This document shows positions 1-6,510 of a stretch of DNA of 14,231 nucleotides, in pieces (within the stretch, counting starts at the first letter, position 1; every line of letters starts with the position of its first letter). A program made the position numbers and the translations under genes. Origin of the DNA: an uncultured Campylobacter sp. (GTDB lineage: Bacteria; Campylobacterota; Campylobacteria; Campylobacterales; Campylobacteraceae). Below the pieces are notes generated by a model. It made no database searches. It was not told the DNA's origin and saw nothing but the letters and a program-made list of their open reading frames with translations. The stretch lies in assembly GCF_938030815.1 (NCBI RefSeq), contig NZ_CALHII010000002.1, forward strand, positions 1-14,231, given 5' to 3'.

Positions 1-76
1 CGCTCGCGAGACAACGCGCAGTATTTTTTCTTTAGACGAGGCGGAAATGAGCCGAATGAAGGAGCGTATATTATAA
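1..76 (+). CDS. Possible 3' end of a gene cut by the window edge
   Basis: Two plus-strand frames are open from the first base. One ends at TAA 74-76 with the peptide end SLDEAEMSRMKERIL, the other at TGA 85-87 with the end NEGAYIIIRD. The first has the polar, helical look of a real C-terminus, but about 25 codons are too few to decide, and neither tail is one I recognise. It would converge with the minus-strand gene ending at 134. It could equally be noncoding. Confidence 0.28.
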   Translation, partial: ARETTRSIFSLDEAEMSRMKERIL

Positions 77-133
77 TACGCGACTGAAATTCGGCGAAAT
101 TTCCAACGATGTATAAAGGAAAAAGACACGCCG

Positions 134-877
134 CTAGGTATTCAAGTCCGGATAATCCCACGCATTATATTCATCCGTCAGATTATCGTTCTCCGCACCC
201 TTGCAGCACAGCCACTCTAGCCCGCCGCGCCTCTCCATCACGACCTCTTCGTCGAGCCCCGCGCAGTCTGAGCCGTGCACGCAGGCATTGACGCACGCCC
301 AGTGGTAGCGGTAGATGAGATCGAGCGCCTGCAAAATTTCATCCGTGCCGCGTAGCTTCACGCGCTCCGAAAAATCGTCGCCGCCAAAGGTGTCCATCAC
401 AAAGGCGCAGTCGCAGATCTCGCTCGGAAAGCTAAGCTCCTCCACGAGCCCCATCGCCCACATCAGCGCCCACAGCGACTCGTATTTCCAGCCCATATTT
501 ATGGCCTCGTCGCGGCTTGCCTCGCCCTGCGTGACGCGGCGCTCAATGCGCGTGAGCTTGTCTATGCAGCCGTAGCGGTTCGTAAGAAAGCCCTGCACGC
601 CCTGCTTATCCTCATCCGCGAGCTTGCCCTCGTCCCTGATCGAGCAGGCACACATTATCGCCGCGTACGAGCAGATCGCGCGGGCGATGACTTCGTCCTT
701 TTCGCGCGGGGTGACCTCGTCCGTCTCGTACCGTAGCGGCAGATGATCTATATACGGCACGCCCTGCGATTTTAAAATTTCGATGCTTATATCCTTGCGC
801 TCCTGCGCGGTCTTGCCGATCTTTGCGGCGTTTGCGCTATTTTTGCCGCCTTTTTTGAAAAAATCTGAAAATGCCAT
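134..877 (-). CDS. DUF4272 domain-containing protein
   Basis: The product is a 247-residue soluble protein with no signal peptide or membrane segment. The match to DUF4272 rests on several spaced blocks: ESLWALMWAMG (about 133-143), LRGTDEILQALDLIYRYHWA (about 175-194), VMERRGGLEWL (about 213-223) and a WDYPDLNT end, where the family usually ends in WD..DT. The molecular function of the family is not known. The ATG start is supported by AAGGAG five bases upstream (minus strand). A weak -10-like TAAAAT lies at 908-903. The gene appears monocistronic and is GC-rich like its neighbours. The N-terminal 25 residues are basic and low in complexity. The family call is fairly sure; no role can be given. 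Confidence 0.82.
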   Translation of the reverse strand: MAFSDFFKKGGKNSANAAKIGKTAQERKDISIEILKSQGVPYIDHLPLRYETDEVTPREKDEVIARAICSYAAIMCACSIRDEGKLADEDKQGVQGFLTNRYGCIDKLTRIERRVTQGEASRDEAINMGWKYESLWALMWAMGLVEELSFPSEICDCAFVMDTFGGDDFSERVKLRGTDEILQALDLIYRYHWACVNACVHGSDCAGLDEEVVMERRGGLEWLCCKGAENDNLTDEYNAWDYPDLNT

Positions 878-1007
878 GAGCTCTCCTTAAAATTTTAAGC
901 GTATTTTAAAACAATCGCGCAAAATTTCAGCTTACGACGGCGGGACGGATTTTTTAAATTTAAACTCAAACCCAAGCTTTGCAATCGGACGGGAATTTCA
1001 CGCTACG

Positions 1008-1307
1008 CTACGAATTTATGCGGCGACGGGCAGGCTCGCCCGTGCCTTCTATGATGCTTCGATACATATCGTCGTAAAATACCTTTGCAGGCAATTCGGG
1101 CTCTTGCGGCGATTCCGGCGAGATAAAAAATTTTAAGCTTTGCCTTAGATCGGTTAAGTTTCGGCGGTCATTCGAACCTGCTTTGGCGGCGCCATAAGCG
1201 CCATCGATTTCTTTTTGCAAATATACCGTCCCACCGCAGCCGGCAAGGATGTCCGCGATATACGGAATAAAATCGCCGAGCGGCATAAGAAGGTGGGCGC
1301 GGGGCAT
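1008..1307 (-). CDS. Small hypothetical ORF, doubtful
   Basis: This ORF would encode 99 residues without transmembrane segments or a motif I recognise. The frame is closed just upstream by a stop at 1320-1322, so it is not an obvious fragment of a longer gene. Neither the ATG at 1307 nor the internal ATG seven codons later has a convincing Shine-Dalgarno sequence, unlike nearly every other gene here. The middle has ordinary protein composition (KFFISPESPQEPELPAKVFYDD), and in this GC-rich DNA a stop-free 300 bp stretch is not strong evidence. It may be a real orphan gene or a decayed remnant. Confidence 0.38.
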   Translation of the reverse strand: MPRAHLLMPLGDFIPYIADILAGCGGTVYLQKEIDGAYGAAKAGSNDRRNLTDLRQSLKFFISPESPQEPELPAKVFYDDMYRSIIEGTGEPARRRINS

Positions 1308-1465
1308 TTTATCTGCGTTTTAAATTTTACTCTTTATGGCTTCAGGGGTCGCACGCCGCTTTAAATCGATGTTTATCTTTTGATCGCGCGTTCACATAAG
1401 CAAAACGCGCTTTGCCGCGTAAATTTAAAAAGCGACGCCCGAATTTAGCCGAGCGCCGCAATTAA

Positions 1466-1528
1466 AAATTTAACCGATTTGCGCATTCAAACGAGCGGTG
1501 CCGCCTGGCGCATCTATCGGTTAAATTT
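1466..1528 (-). terminator. Nested inverted repeat, likely terminator of the pepE-like gene
   Basis: A perfect 13-bp inverted repeat, AAATTTAACCGAT (1466-1478) and ATCGGTTAAATTT (1516-1528), encloses a second pair of GCGC arms (1481-1484, 1508-1511) and an apical GCGG-TG-CCGC hairpin (1495-1504). On the minus strand it starts 12 bases after the stop of the dipeptidase gene, and the outer stem runs into a T-rich stretch (TTTTTAATT), as expected for intrinsic termination. The position and U-tract support a terminator; the long imperfect stem is atypical. Confidence 0.5.
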
Positions 1529-1540
1529 GAGCGGGTGCGA

Positions 1541-2374
1541 TCAATACTTAAACGAGCTGCCCGGCTCGATCAACTCGACCTTTTTGTTGTAGTTCATCTT
1601 TAGCACCGCGGCGGGCCCTAGCACGGTCGCCTTCTCGCCCTCAAGCCAAAACGCCGTACCCTCCGGCATCGCATAAACGGTCGATTTTTGATTAGCGATC
1701 AAAAATTCCTCCAGCCTCTCCTCTCTGCTTTCGCCGTTGTGCCCCATAGGCTTGCCCGAGATGAAGTGCGGATTGATCTGGTGCGGGAAAATATTAAAGG
1801 TATTAAACGACTCAGGCTCGATGATCGGCATATCATTCGTCGTCATCATCGTAGCGCCCGCGACGTTCGAGCCCGCGCTCCAGCCGATATACGGCGTGCC
1901 GTCCTCGACCATTTTGCTGATTAACGCGATGAGATCGTTTTCATACATATCGTGCACGAGCTTGAAGGTGTTGCCGCCGCCTACGAATATGCAATCCGCG
2001 CTCGCGACCTCCTTCGCGGCGTTTTTAGCGTGATGGACGCCGACGATATTTAAGCTTAAGCTTGCAAGTGCCTCTTTAACGCGCTTTTCATATTCATCGT
2101 AGCTCCTGCGTAGGCTCGCGTAAGGGATGAAAACGATCTTTTTGCCCGCGAGGTTGTTCTCCTGTGCAAATTTACCGATCCACGACACCGCGTGCGATAG
2201 ATACTTCGTGTCTTTGTAGCCCGAGCTTGAGAGCAGCAGCGCTCTTTGCTTGCTATGATCGCGCTTAGAGAGCTTAAACGCCTTTTCGCTCGCAGCCAGT
2301 TCGCTCGTACCGAGCATCGCAGCGCCCGCCGCCAAAGCGGCTACCTTTAGTAGGTCTCGTCTTTGATTTTGCAT
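1541..2374 (-). CDS. pepE: Peptidase E (S51 family dipeptidase) with twin-arginine signal
   Basis: PepE-type serine peptidases release N-terminal aspartate from Asp-X dipeptides. The 277-residue product carries the family signatures: VGGGNTF at about 131-137, the nucleophile elbow GWSAGSN with Ser at about 166, an Asp at about 181 (TTNDMPI) and a His at about 203 (NPHF), matching the Ser-Asp-His order of Salmonella PepE. The start at 2374 is chosen because AAAGGAG (2386-2380) lies five bases upstream; an ATG six codons earlier overlaps this site. The N-terminus, NQRRDLLK followed by an Ala-rich hydrophobic stretch, looks like a Tat signal. Classical PepE is cytoplasmic and shorter (about 230 residues), so export to the periplasm is inferred. 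A cyanophycinase-like S51 activity is a possible alternative. Monocistronic. Confidence 0.87.
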   Translation of the reverse strand: MQNQRRDLLKVAALAAGAAMLGTSELAASEKAFKLSKRDHSKQRALLLSSSGYKDTKYLSHAVSWIGKFAQENNLAGKKIVFIPYASLRRSYDEYEKRVKEALASLSLNIVGVHHAKNAAKEVASADCIFVGGGNTFKLVHDMYENDLIALISKMVEDGTPYIGWSAGSNVAGATMMTTNDMPIIEPESFNTFNIFPHQINPHFISGKPMGHNGESREERLEEFLIANQKSTVYAMPEGTAFWLEGEKATVLGPAAVLKMNYNKKVELIEPGSSFKY

Positions 2375-2379
2375 CTTTT

Positions 2380-2417
2380 CTCCTTTAATCAAAGTTGATA
2401 TCTGTTTTGAAATTATA
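2380..2417 (-). promoter_or_regulatory. Promoter -10 and ribosome binding site of the pepE-like gene
   Basis: On the minus strand a perfect TATAAT (2417-2412) lies about 37 bases before the ATG at 2374, giving a predicted leader of about 30 bases. AAAGGAG at 2386-2380 is the ribosome binding site and decides between two ATG codons. No clear -35 box is seen, which is normal for Campylobacter sigma-70 promoters. Confidence 0.6.
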
Positions 2418-2568
2418 TTCCTTTACATATAAAGAGGGGCTGAATATTCGGTTTAAATTTCGCTCGCCCCAAGGCCTCGGCAAGGTAAAATTTTAAAACT
2501 ACTAAATTTTGAAATTAGGCGAGGTGCCGCGTCGTAAAATTTAAAAGCGCGGCTAAATTTAATGAAAT

Positions 2569-3105
2569 TTACGCTTCGGCTTTCGGGGTATATGAGCCCG
2601 TATTGAAAAAATAGCATACCCCAAAAACTATTCCGCAAATCGGCGCTACGATTAAGGCGTACAAAAATATATGAGCTGCGGCGCCTTCCAATATCCCGGT
2701 AAAAATCAAGGTCGGATATAAAAGCAAAACTATACTGGCAAAATTTTCTATCGTAAAGACCAACAAACTATCTCCTTGATCCTTGATAAAAAGGTTGCTG
2801 TATCGCTTAGTCTTAGTGTATCTTAAAAAACAGATCGTCGCGCATATAGGCAAAACTATTATCGCGACATCACGAATATCTCTAAAAATTTTAGACGACG
2901 ATTCTATACCGATATTCGAAAAAAGCAAATCAAGAAAAAACATTAGCATTAGCGAGAAGTAGATGGTTGTAGCCGCCGACGAATAATACCCTATAATCAC
3001 GCGTCTGATAAATCTATGTTTATCGTATCGCTTCTTTAAATTTTCAGGGATAGCGGCAAATTTCTCGTCCAGCTCTTTCGTGTCTGATTGAAATTTTTCG
3101 TCCAC
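2569..3105 (-). CDS. Hypothetical four-helix inner-membrane protein
   Basis: The protein has 178 residues. A charged N-terminal region (about 1-36, rich in Lys, Glu and Asp) is followed by four hydrophobic segments at about 43-63, 78-95, 120-138 and 144-167, and a short polar tail. I recognise no family or catalytic motif, so the role is unknown. The start is GTG at 3105, supported by AAAGGAG (3118-3112) six bases upstream; no ATG gives a comparable start. Base composition is more AT-rich than the flanking genes, as usual for membrane proteins. The gene is divergent from the alkyltransferase at 3213, and its promoter region holds an 11-bp inverted repeat, so it is probably regulated at transcription. 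Confidence 0.7.
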   Translation of the reverse strand: MDEKFQSDTKELDEKFAAIPENLKKRYDKHRFIRRVIIGYYSSAATTIYFSLMLMFFLDLLFSNIGIESSSKIFRDIRDVAIIVLPICATICFLRYTKTKRYSNLFIKDQGDSLLVFTIENFASIVLLLYPTLIFTGILEGAAAHIFLYALIVAPICGIVFGVCYFFNTGSYTPKAEA

Positions 3106-3121
3106 AGCTCGCTCCTTTTAA

Positions 3122-3158
3122 AGCGCTAAATTTTAGAAATTATATCGAATTTAGCGCT
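3122..3158 (-). promoter_or_regulatory. Palindromic operator-like repeat enclosing a -10 box
   Basis: A perfect 11-bp inverted repeat, AGCGCTAAATT (3122-3132) and AATTTAGCGCT (3148-3158), is separated by 15 bases. The spacer contains TATAAT on the minus strand (3144-3139), correctly placed to drive the membrane protein gene starting at 3105. The predicted start of transcription falls near the 3122-3132 arm, so a bound dimer would cover promoter and start site. The structure is seen directly; the operator role is inferred. Confidence 0.5.
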
Positions 3159-3200
3159 GCAAAGCGGCTACATTTAGGTCTAAATTTAAACGCGAAAAAG

Positions 3201-3206
3201 TATAAT
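3201..3206 (+). promoter_or_regulatory. -10 box before the small alkyltransferase gene
   Basis: A perfect TATAAT lies only six bases before ATG 3213. If it is used, transcription would begin at or next to the ATG, giving a leaderless or nearly leaderless message. No Shine-Dalgarno sequence is visible before the ATG, which agrees with that reading. It could also be a chance match in AT-rich DNA. Confidence 0.4.
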
Positions 3207-3212
3207 CGCGCC

Positions 3213-3511
3213 ATGGTTTTGACGCAAAATTTGATCTATGAAATTTTACCCTTGTGGAAGAGATCCCCGCGGGCAGGGTCGCTAGCTACGGACAGATCGC
3301 GCGCCTGATCGGGCTGCCCGCTCACTCGCGGCTCGTGGGGCGCGTGCTCTCGCAAGCAGAGCTCTACGGCGACTACCCGTGCCACCGCGCCCTTTATCAT
3401 GAGGGCGCCTTGGCAGCGAGCTTTGCGGCTCAGCGCGAACTGCTAGAGGCCGAAGGCGTGGAATTTAGAGGCGAGCGCGTCCGTATGAAAAAGCACCGCT
3501 GGGAGTGCTAA
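3213..3511 (+). CDS. Small MGMT/ATL-type alkyltransferase, apparent frameshift near the 5' end
   Basis: The main open frame (from 3254) is the DNA-binding domain of O6-alkylguanine-DNA alkyltransferases: IPAGRVASYGQIARLIG, an SRLVGRVL arginine-finger segment and PCHRAL. The active-site Cys is present, whereas typical alkyltransferase-like (ATL) proteins carry Trp or Ala there, so methyl transfer may be retained; this is inference. The frame starting at ATG 3213 encodes MVLTQNLIYEILPL, a good N-terminus for this family, but joins the main frame only if one base is missing around 3249-3256. The restored protein would be about 99 residues, normal for the single-domain family. The lesion is either a sequencing error or a true mutation; alternatively GTG 3254 starts a shorter protein. 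TATAAT (3201-3206) stands just upstream. Confidence 0.72.
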
Positions 3512-4113
3512 GGCCTAATCGCCGCAGACTGAAGCACGGAATTTGCGGATCGTTTGAAGCGCGAAATTTTGAATTGTCTGCGACCATGGAATTTTAATTT
3601 ATAAAATTTTTAGATCCGCGCAGGTTTAAGCGGCGTAGCGGCAGCGCTACCGATCGCTAAGAGCCTGCGAGCTTTATTTGCTTGTAGATGCGGCGCAAAT
3701 CATCATGCGCGAAAAGATAGAATTTTATCTTTTTTACGCGGCGGTTTAAACGTCGCACAAGCGGCTCCTTGGCAATCAACCCCGCCGCAGTTTTACGAAG
3801 CAGATGCGACGCTGCTTATTAGTTTTTTCGCTGCAGGCTTTCGCGCCCGTTTCGGCACCGCTTATAGATTTTAGCTATCGTAAATTTTGACCCAAAAAGG
3901 CAAATTTGGCCGCTAATTTTAGTCAAATTTAAGCTCCTTCGCGAAAAATGCGACGCCGTTTTTTAAAGACATATAAAAATGCCTAGCAAATTTAACGCGC
4001 TCACCGATCCGATATTTAAACTCGCAAGCCAAATTTATCCTCAGGATGCGGGTAAATTTACCCTAAGTCCGAAAGCAAAAGACAAAATAAAGCCAAATTT
4101 AAGGCGCAAAGCA
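3512..4113 (+). other. Gene-poor interval with hairpins
   Basis: No ORF of 60 codons or more lies between the alkyltransferase gene and the hchA promoter. Visible structures are a GTAGCG-GCAG-CGCTAC hairpin (3635-3650) and an AT-rich hairpin AAAAGATA / TATCTTTT (3712-3733) followed by TT, which could terminate plus-strand transcription. Several AAATTT-type words occur. A 50-codon ORF at 3979-4131 is listed separately. I see no recognisable pseudogene. Confidence 0.5.
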
Positions 4114-4131
4114 TTGCTGAGTATTAACTAA
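3979..4131 (+). CDS. Possible 50-residue small ORF
   Basis: An ATG at 3979 opens 50 codons ending in TAA 4129-4131. The product would be basic (pI high by eye), with segments TDPIFKLASQIYPQDAG and SPKAKDKIKPNL. There is no clear Shine-Dalgarno sequence and no family I recognise. The ORF overlaps the -35 side of the hchA promoter, which argues against it. It is listed because the interval otherwise holds no gene. Confidence 0.2.
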   Translation: MPSKFNALTDPIFKLASQIYPQDAGKFTLSPKAKDKIKPNLRRKALLSIN

Positions 4132-4144
4132 AACCGCATATAAT
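4114..4144 (+). promoter_or_regulatory. Promoter of hchA
   Basis: A perfect TATAAT at 4139-4144 lies 29 bases before ATG 4174, with a weak -35-like TTGCTG at 4114-4119 (spacer 19 bases, long). The ribosome binding site AAGGA follows at 4165-4169, five bases before the ATG. Position and strength fit a housekeeping sigma-70 promoter. Confidence 0.55.
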
Positions 4145-4173
4145 CCGGACTCAAATCAATAAAAAAGGACAAA

Positions 4174-5017
4174 ATGAATGAACTATCAAAACTCCCGACT
4201 CCCGATATCGCCGAGCACGGTGCGTTTTTCCCGTCGCCGTTTTCGCTGTCACAGTTTACGGCGCCCGTGAGCGATCTGGCGGATTTTAATTACGAGAAAA
4301 AAATACGACGGCGATAAAAAAATCCTCATCATCGCGGCCGACGAGCGGTATTTGCTGATGGACAACGGAACCTTTTTCTCCACTGGCAATCACCCCGTCG
4401 AGACGCTCGTGCCGATGTATCATCTGGCGCAGGCGGGCTAGGACTTCGAGATCGCGACGCTCTCTGGAAATCCCGTAAAATTCGAGTTTTGGGCGATGCC
4501 TGCGAAGGACGAGCGGCTCAAGGGTTTTTTTGAGAGCTACGCGACTAAATTTAAAGAGCCTAAAAAGCTCGCTGATATCGTAAAGAAGGGATTTGACGAG
4601 CATTTTGCGCTATATATCCCGGGCGGTCATGGCGCGCTGATCGGGCTTGACGAGAGTCGCGACGTAAAGGCCGCGCTAAAATGGTTTCATGAGCAGGGCA
4701 AATACATCATCACGATCTGCCACGGCCCAGCCGGGCTGCTAGCCGCGGCGCTTGACGAGGATAAGTTTTTGTTCGAGGGCTACGAGCTCGTGCTGCTGCC
4801 CGACGTCATTGACCGCACCTCGCCCGATATAGGCTACATGCCGGGCCATCTGCGCTGGTATATGGGCTCGCGGCTAGCAAAACTTGGGATGAAAATCCTA
4901 AACGAAGGTATCGACGGCGCCGTGCACAAAGACCGCAACCTGCTCTCGGGCGATAGTCCGCTAGCGGCCAATAACCTCGGCAAACTGGTGGCTAAAACGC
5001 TTTTAGAGTCGTTGTAA
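4174..5017 (+). pseudogene. hchA: hchA (Hsp31, DJ-1/PfpI family glyoxalase III / chaperone), disrupted
   Basis: Hsp31 is a DJ-1 superfamily protein with glutathione-independent methylglyoxal-detoxifying and holding-chaperone activity. Starting at ATG 4174, the translation follows E. coli HchA closely: HGAFFPSPFSLSQFTAPVSDL, then ADERYLLMDNG, FSTGNHPVETLVPMYHL, PGGHGALIGL, the nucleophile elbow TICHGPAG and GYMPGHLRWY, HKDRNLLSGDSP. Read through, the protein would have about 280 residues, the family length. Two lesions break it: a run of seven A at 4297-4303 where six are needed to keep frame, and an in-frame TAG at 4439-4441 where the family has an aromatic residue. The remaining open frame restarts at Met 4496 and keeps the catalytic Cys but lacks the N-terminal third. 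Probably a pseudogene; errors in the sequence would be the alternative. Confidence 0.85.
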
Positions 5018-5064
5018 ATTTTACGCCGCTAAGGTCGGCATCTCGGCATAAAATTTTAATTTTT
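5016..5064 (+). terminator. Intrinsic terminator after hchA
   Basis: Directly overlapping the hchA stop, AAATTTTACGCCG (5016-5028) pairs with CGGCATAAAATTT (5044-5056) at 12 of 13 positions, and TTTTAATTTTT follows. Stem, position and U-rich tail fit a rho-independent terminator. Confidence 0.6.
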
Positions 5065-5243
5065 ACGCGGCGGAAAAATTTAAAATTTCAAAGCGTGCCC
5101 GCTTCGGCTTTAAATTTAATGATCGCCGTCCTGCGCGCGGTGTAATCGTTTAAAATCGCCGCTCGCCTTCGATTTGCAAGCGATGCGCTGTGCAGCGTCT
5201 AAATTTGACTATTCAAATTTTATCACACTTTTGCGCGCGAGCA

Positions 5244-6035
5244 TTAAAATCTTTTGCGGCCTTTTAAATTTGCCGCTTTACGGCGCCGTGCTATTTGGGG
5301 GCGTGAAAAAAATCCTCGCATATCGACGCCCCCTGGCTGTAGCAGCTTTATTTTCCTATCGATGCCGCCCGCATAGCCCGTGAGGCTGCCGTGCGTGCCT
5401 ACGACGCGGTGGCAGGGGATGATGATTGAGATTTCGTTGTGCCCTACGGCGCCGCCCACGGCTTGCGCGGACATCTTCGCTAGCCCGCGTGCTGCGGCGA
5501 TTTCGCGCGCGATCTGCCCGTAGGTCGTGGTTTTGCCATATGGAATTTTAAGCAAAATTTCCCACACGGCGCGTCTAAACGCCGAGCCCACGGGATTTAG
5601 AGCGGGCGTAAAACCGGGCTCGCGTCCGCTAAAATACAGATCGAGCCAGCGTTTAGTTTGATCGAAAACAGCCAGATTTTTTTCTTCGAAGCACCCGCTT
5701 TGCTCGTTTTCGCAGAATTTTTCGCTCGCGCCGCTCGTAACTTCTGCTGCGAAATCGCGCGTGTTGTACTTTTCATCTGTGCTGCTTGCCGCTTCTGCCG
5801 CAATATTGCTCTTTCCACTCTTTTTCAGCGCCGCAAAATCGCGCTGTGTTTCGCTCGCGGCGTGCTGCTCTTTTACGAACAGATCGGACGCGATGCGCTT
5901 TTTATCCGCGCCGCTCGTCGCGAGGGCGTGCGCGTAGTATTTCTCGCCCTCGAACCACAGCCCGCAAAGCCCTGCCTTATCGCCCGCGAGCGTGATTTTG
6001 CCAAGCGGCGAGTCGTAATAAGATGTAAATTTCAT
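5244..6035 (-). CDS. ogt: Methylated-DNA--[protein]-cysteine S-methyltransferase with large insertion
   Basis: The enzyme removes O6-methyl (alkyl) groups from guanine in DNA by irreversible transfer to its own Cys. Family features are the N-terminal SPLGKITLAGD, the LDLYFSGREP and FRRAVWEILLKIPYGKTTTYGQIA helix-turn-helix region, SAQAVGGAVGHN and the active site IIPCHRVVG with Cys at about 208. The gene encodes 263 residues against a usual 160-180. The excess is a polar, Ala/Ser/Glu/Lys-rich segment of about 75 residues at about 40-118 between the N-terminal strands and the linker helix, plus a basic C-terminal tail (RRRKAANLKGRKRF). The insertion holds two copies of an RDFAA motif 28 residues apart. 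ATG 6035 is chosen because GGAGGAG lies just upstream; a GTG directly before it is less well spaced. It is the last gene of a likely three-gene operon, 44 bases after its neighbour. Confidence 0.9.
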   Translation of the reverse strand: MKFTSYYDSPLGKITLAGDKAGLCGLWFEGEKYYAHALATSGADKKRIASDLFVKEQHAASETQRDFAALKKSGKSNIAAEAASSTDEKYNTRDFAAEVTSGASEKFCENEQSGCFEEKNLAVFDQTKRWLDLYFSGREPGFTPALNPVGSAFRRAVWEILLKIPYGKTTTYGQIAREIAAARGLAKMSAQAVGGAVGHNEISIIIPCHRVVGTHGSLTGYAGGIDRKIKLLQPGGVDMRGFFSRPQIARRRKAANLKGRKRF

Positions 6036-6079
6036 CACTCCTCCTATTTTGTGATAAATTTAGGCGCCGCAAACAGCGC

Positions 6080-6493
6080 TTAAATTTCCCAAATTTCTAA
6101 AATTTGCGGACAGATTTTAGCTACGCTTTGCTTAAACTCCGCCTTTTGCGAGGCGTTCGGTTTGTCAAGGGCTTCGAATTTAGCAAAAAGCTCGGCGATC
6201 TTTAGCCAGCCCGCAAGATTTAGATCGAATTTTTTCAAATTTGCCTCGGACAAAAACTCCAGATCATGGTCGTAAAACGCGATCTCGCCGCCAGAGCTTA
6301 GCAGCCAAAGATCGCCGCTGCCGCCGTCTGCAAAGATACAAAACTCGCGCAGCAGCCCGCTATCGCCCTCAAAAGGAAATTTTGTCGCATCGTTGCAGAG
6401 CGCGATCTCGTACTCTTTCAGCACTCTAAAATCGCCCGCAATCTCCCTGCCGAGGTATCCGCCCAGGATATTTTTAAGCTCGTTTTTGTTCAA
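6080..6493 (-). CDS. Small SMI1/KNR4 (SUKH)-like protein
   Basis: The product is a 137-residue acidic cytosolic protein. The middle part, FCIFADGGSGDLWLLSSGGE followed by IAFYDHDLEFL, resembles the SUKH (SMI1/KNR4) fold, in which a Gly/Asp-rich turn leads to a D/YDH strand; some SUKH proteins are immunity proteins against contact toxins. The C-terminal helices (SLAGWLKIAELFAKF-like) are less diagnostic. No toxin gene is adjacent, so an immunity role is not supported by context. The start is TTG at 6493, with GGAGGAG (6507-6501) seven bases upstream; no ATG fits. It lies 17 bases after the CorA-like gene and 44 before the methyltransferase gene, in the same direction. The gene is real with good confidence; the family call is tentative. 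Confidence 0.62.
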   Translation of the reverse strand: MNKNELKNILGGYLGREIAGDFRVLKEYEIALCNDATKFPFEGDSGLLREFCIFADGGSGDLWLLSSGGEIAFYDHDLEFLSEANLKKFDLNLAGWLKIAELFAKFEALDKPNASQKAEFKQSVAKICPQILEIWEI

Positions 6494-6510
6494 AATTTAA
6501 CTCCTCCGCT

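Noticed and set aside
2453..2638. Minus-strand 61-codon frame overlapping the end of the membrane protein gene
   Set aside because: No ribosome binding site, part in the overlapping gene and part in AAATTT-rich intergenic DNA.
4297..4303. Phase-variable homopolymer in hchA
   Set aside because: Seven A is short for slippage switching, Campylobacter usually uses poly-G tracts, and a separate in-frame TAG keeps the gene off in every phase.
4286..4603. Minus-strand 105-codon frame
   Set aside because: Antisense to hchA, whose homology runs through the whole interval once the lesions are allowed for.
5658..6083. Plus-strand 141-codon frame opposite the methyltransferase gene
   Set aside because: Antisense to a gene with an intact active site and good ribosome binding site; its Cys/Arg/Phe-rich product has no recognisable features.
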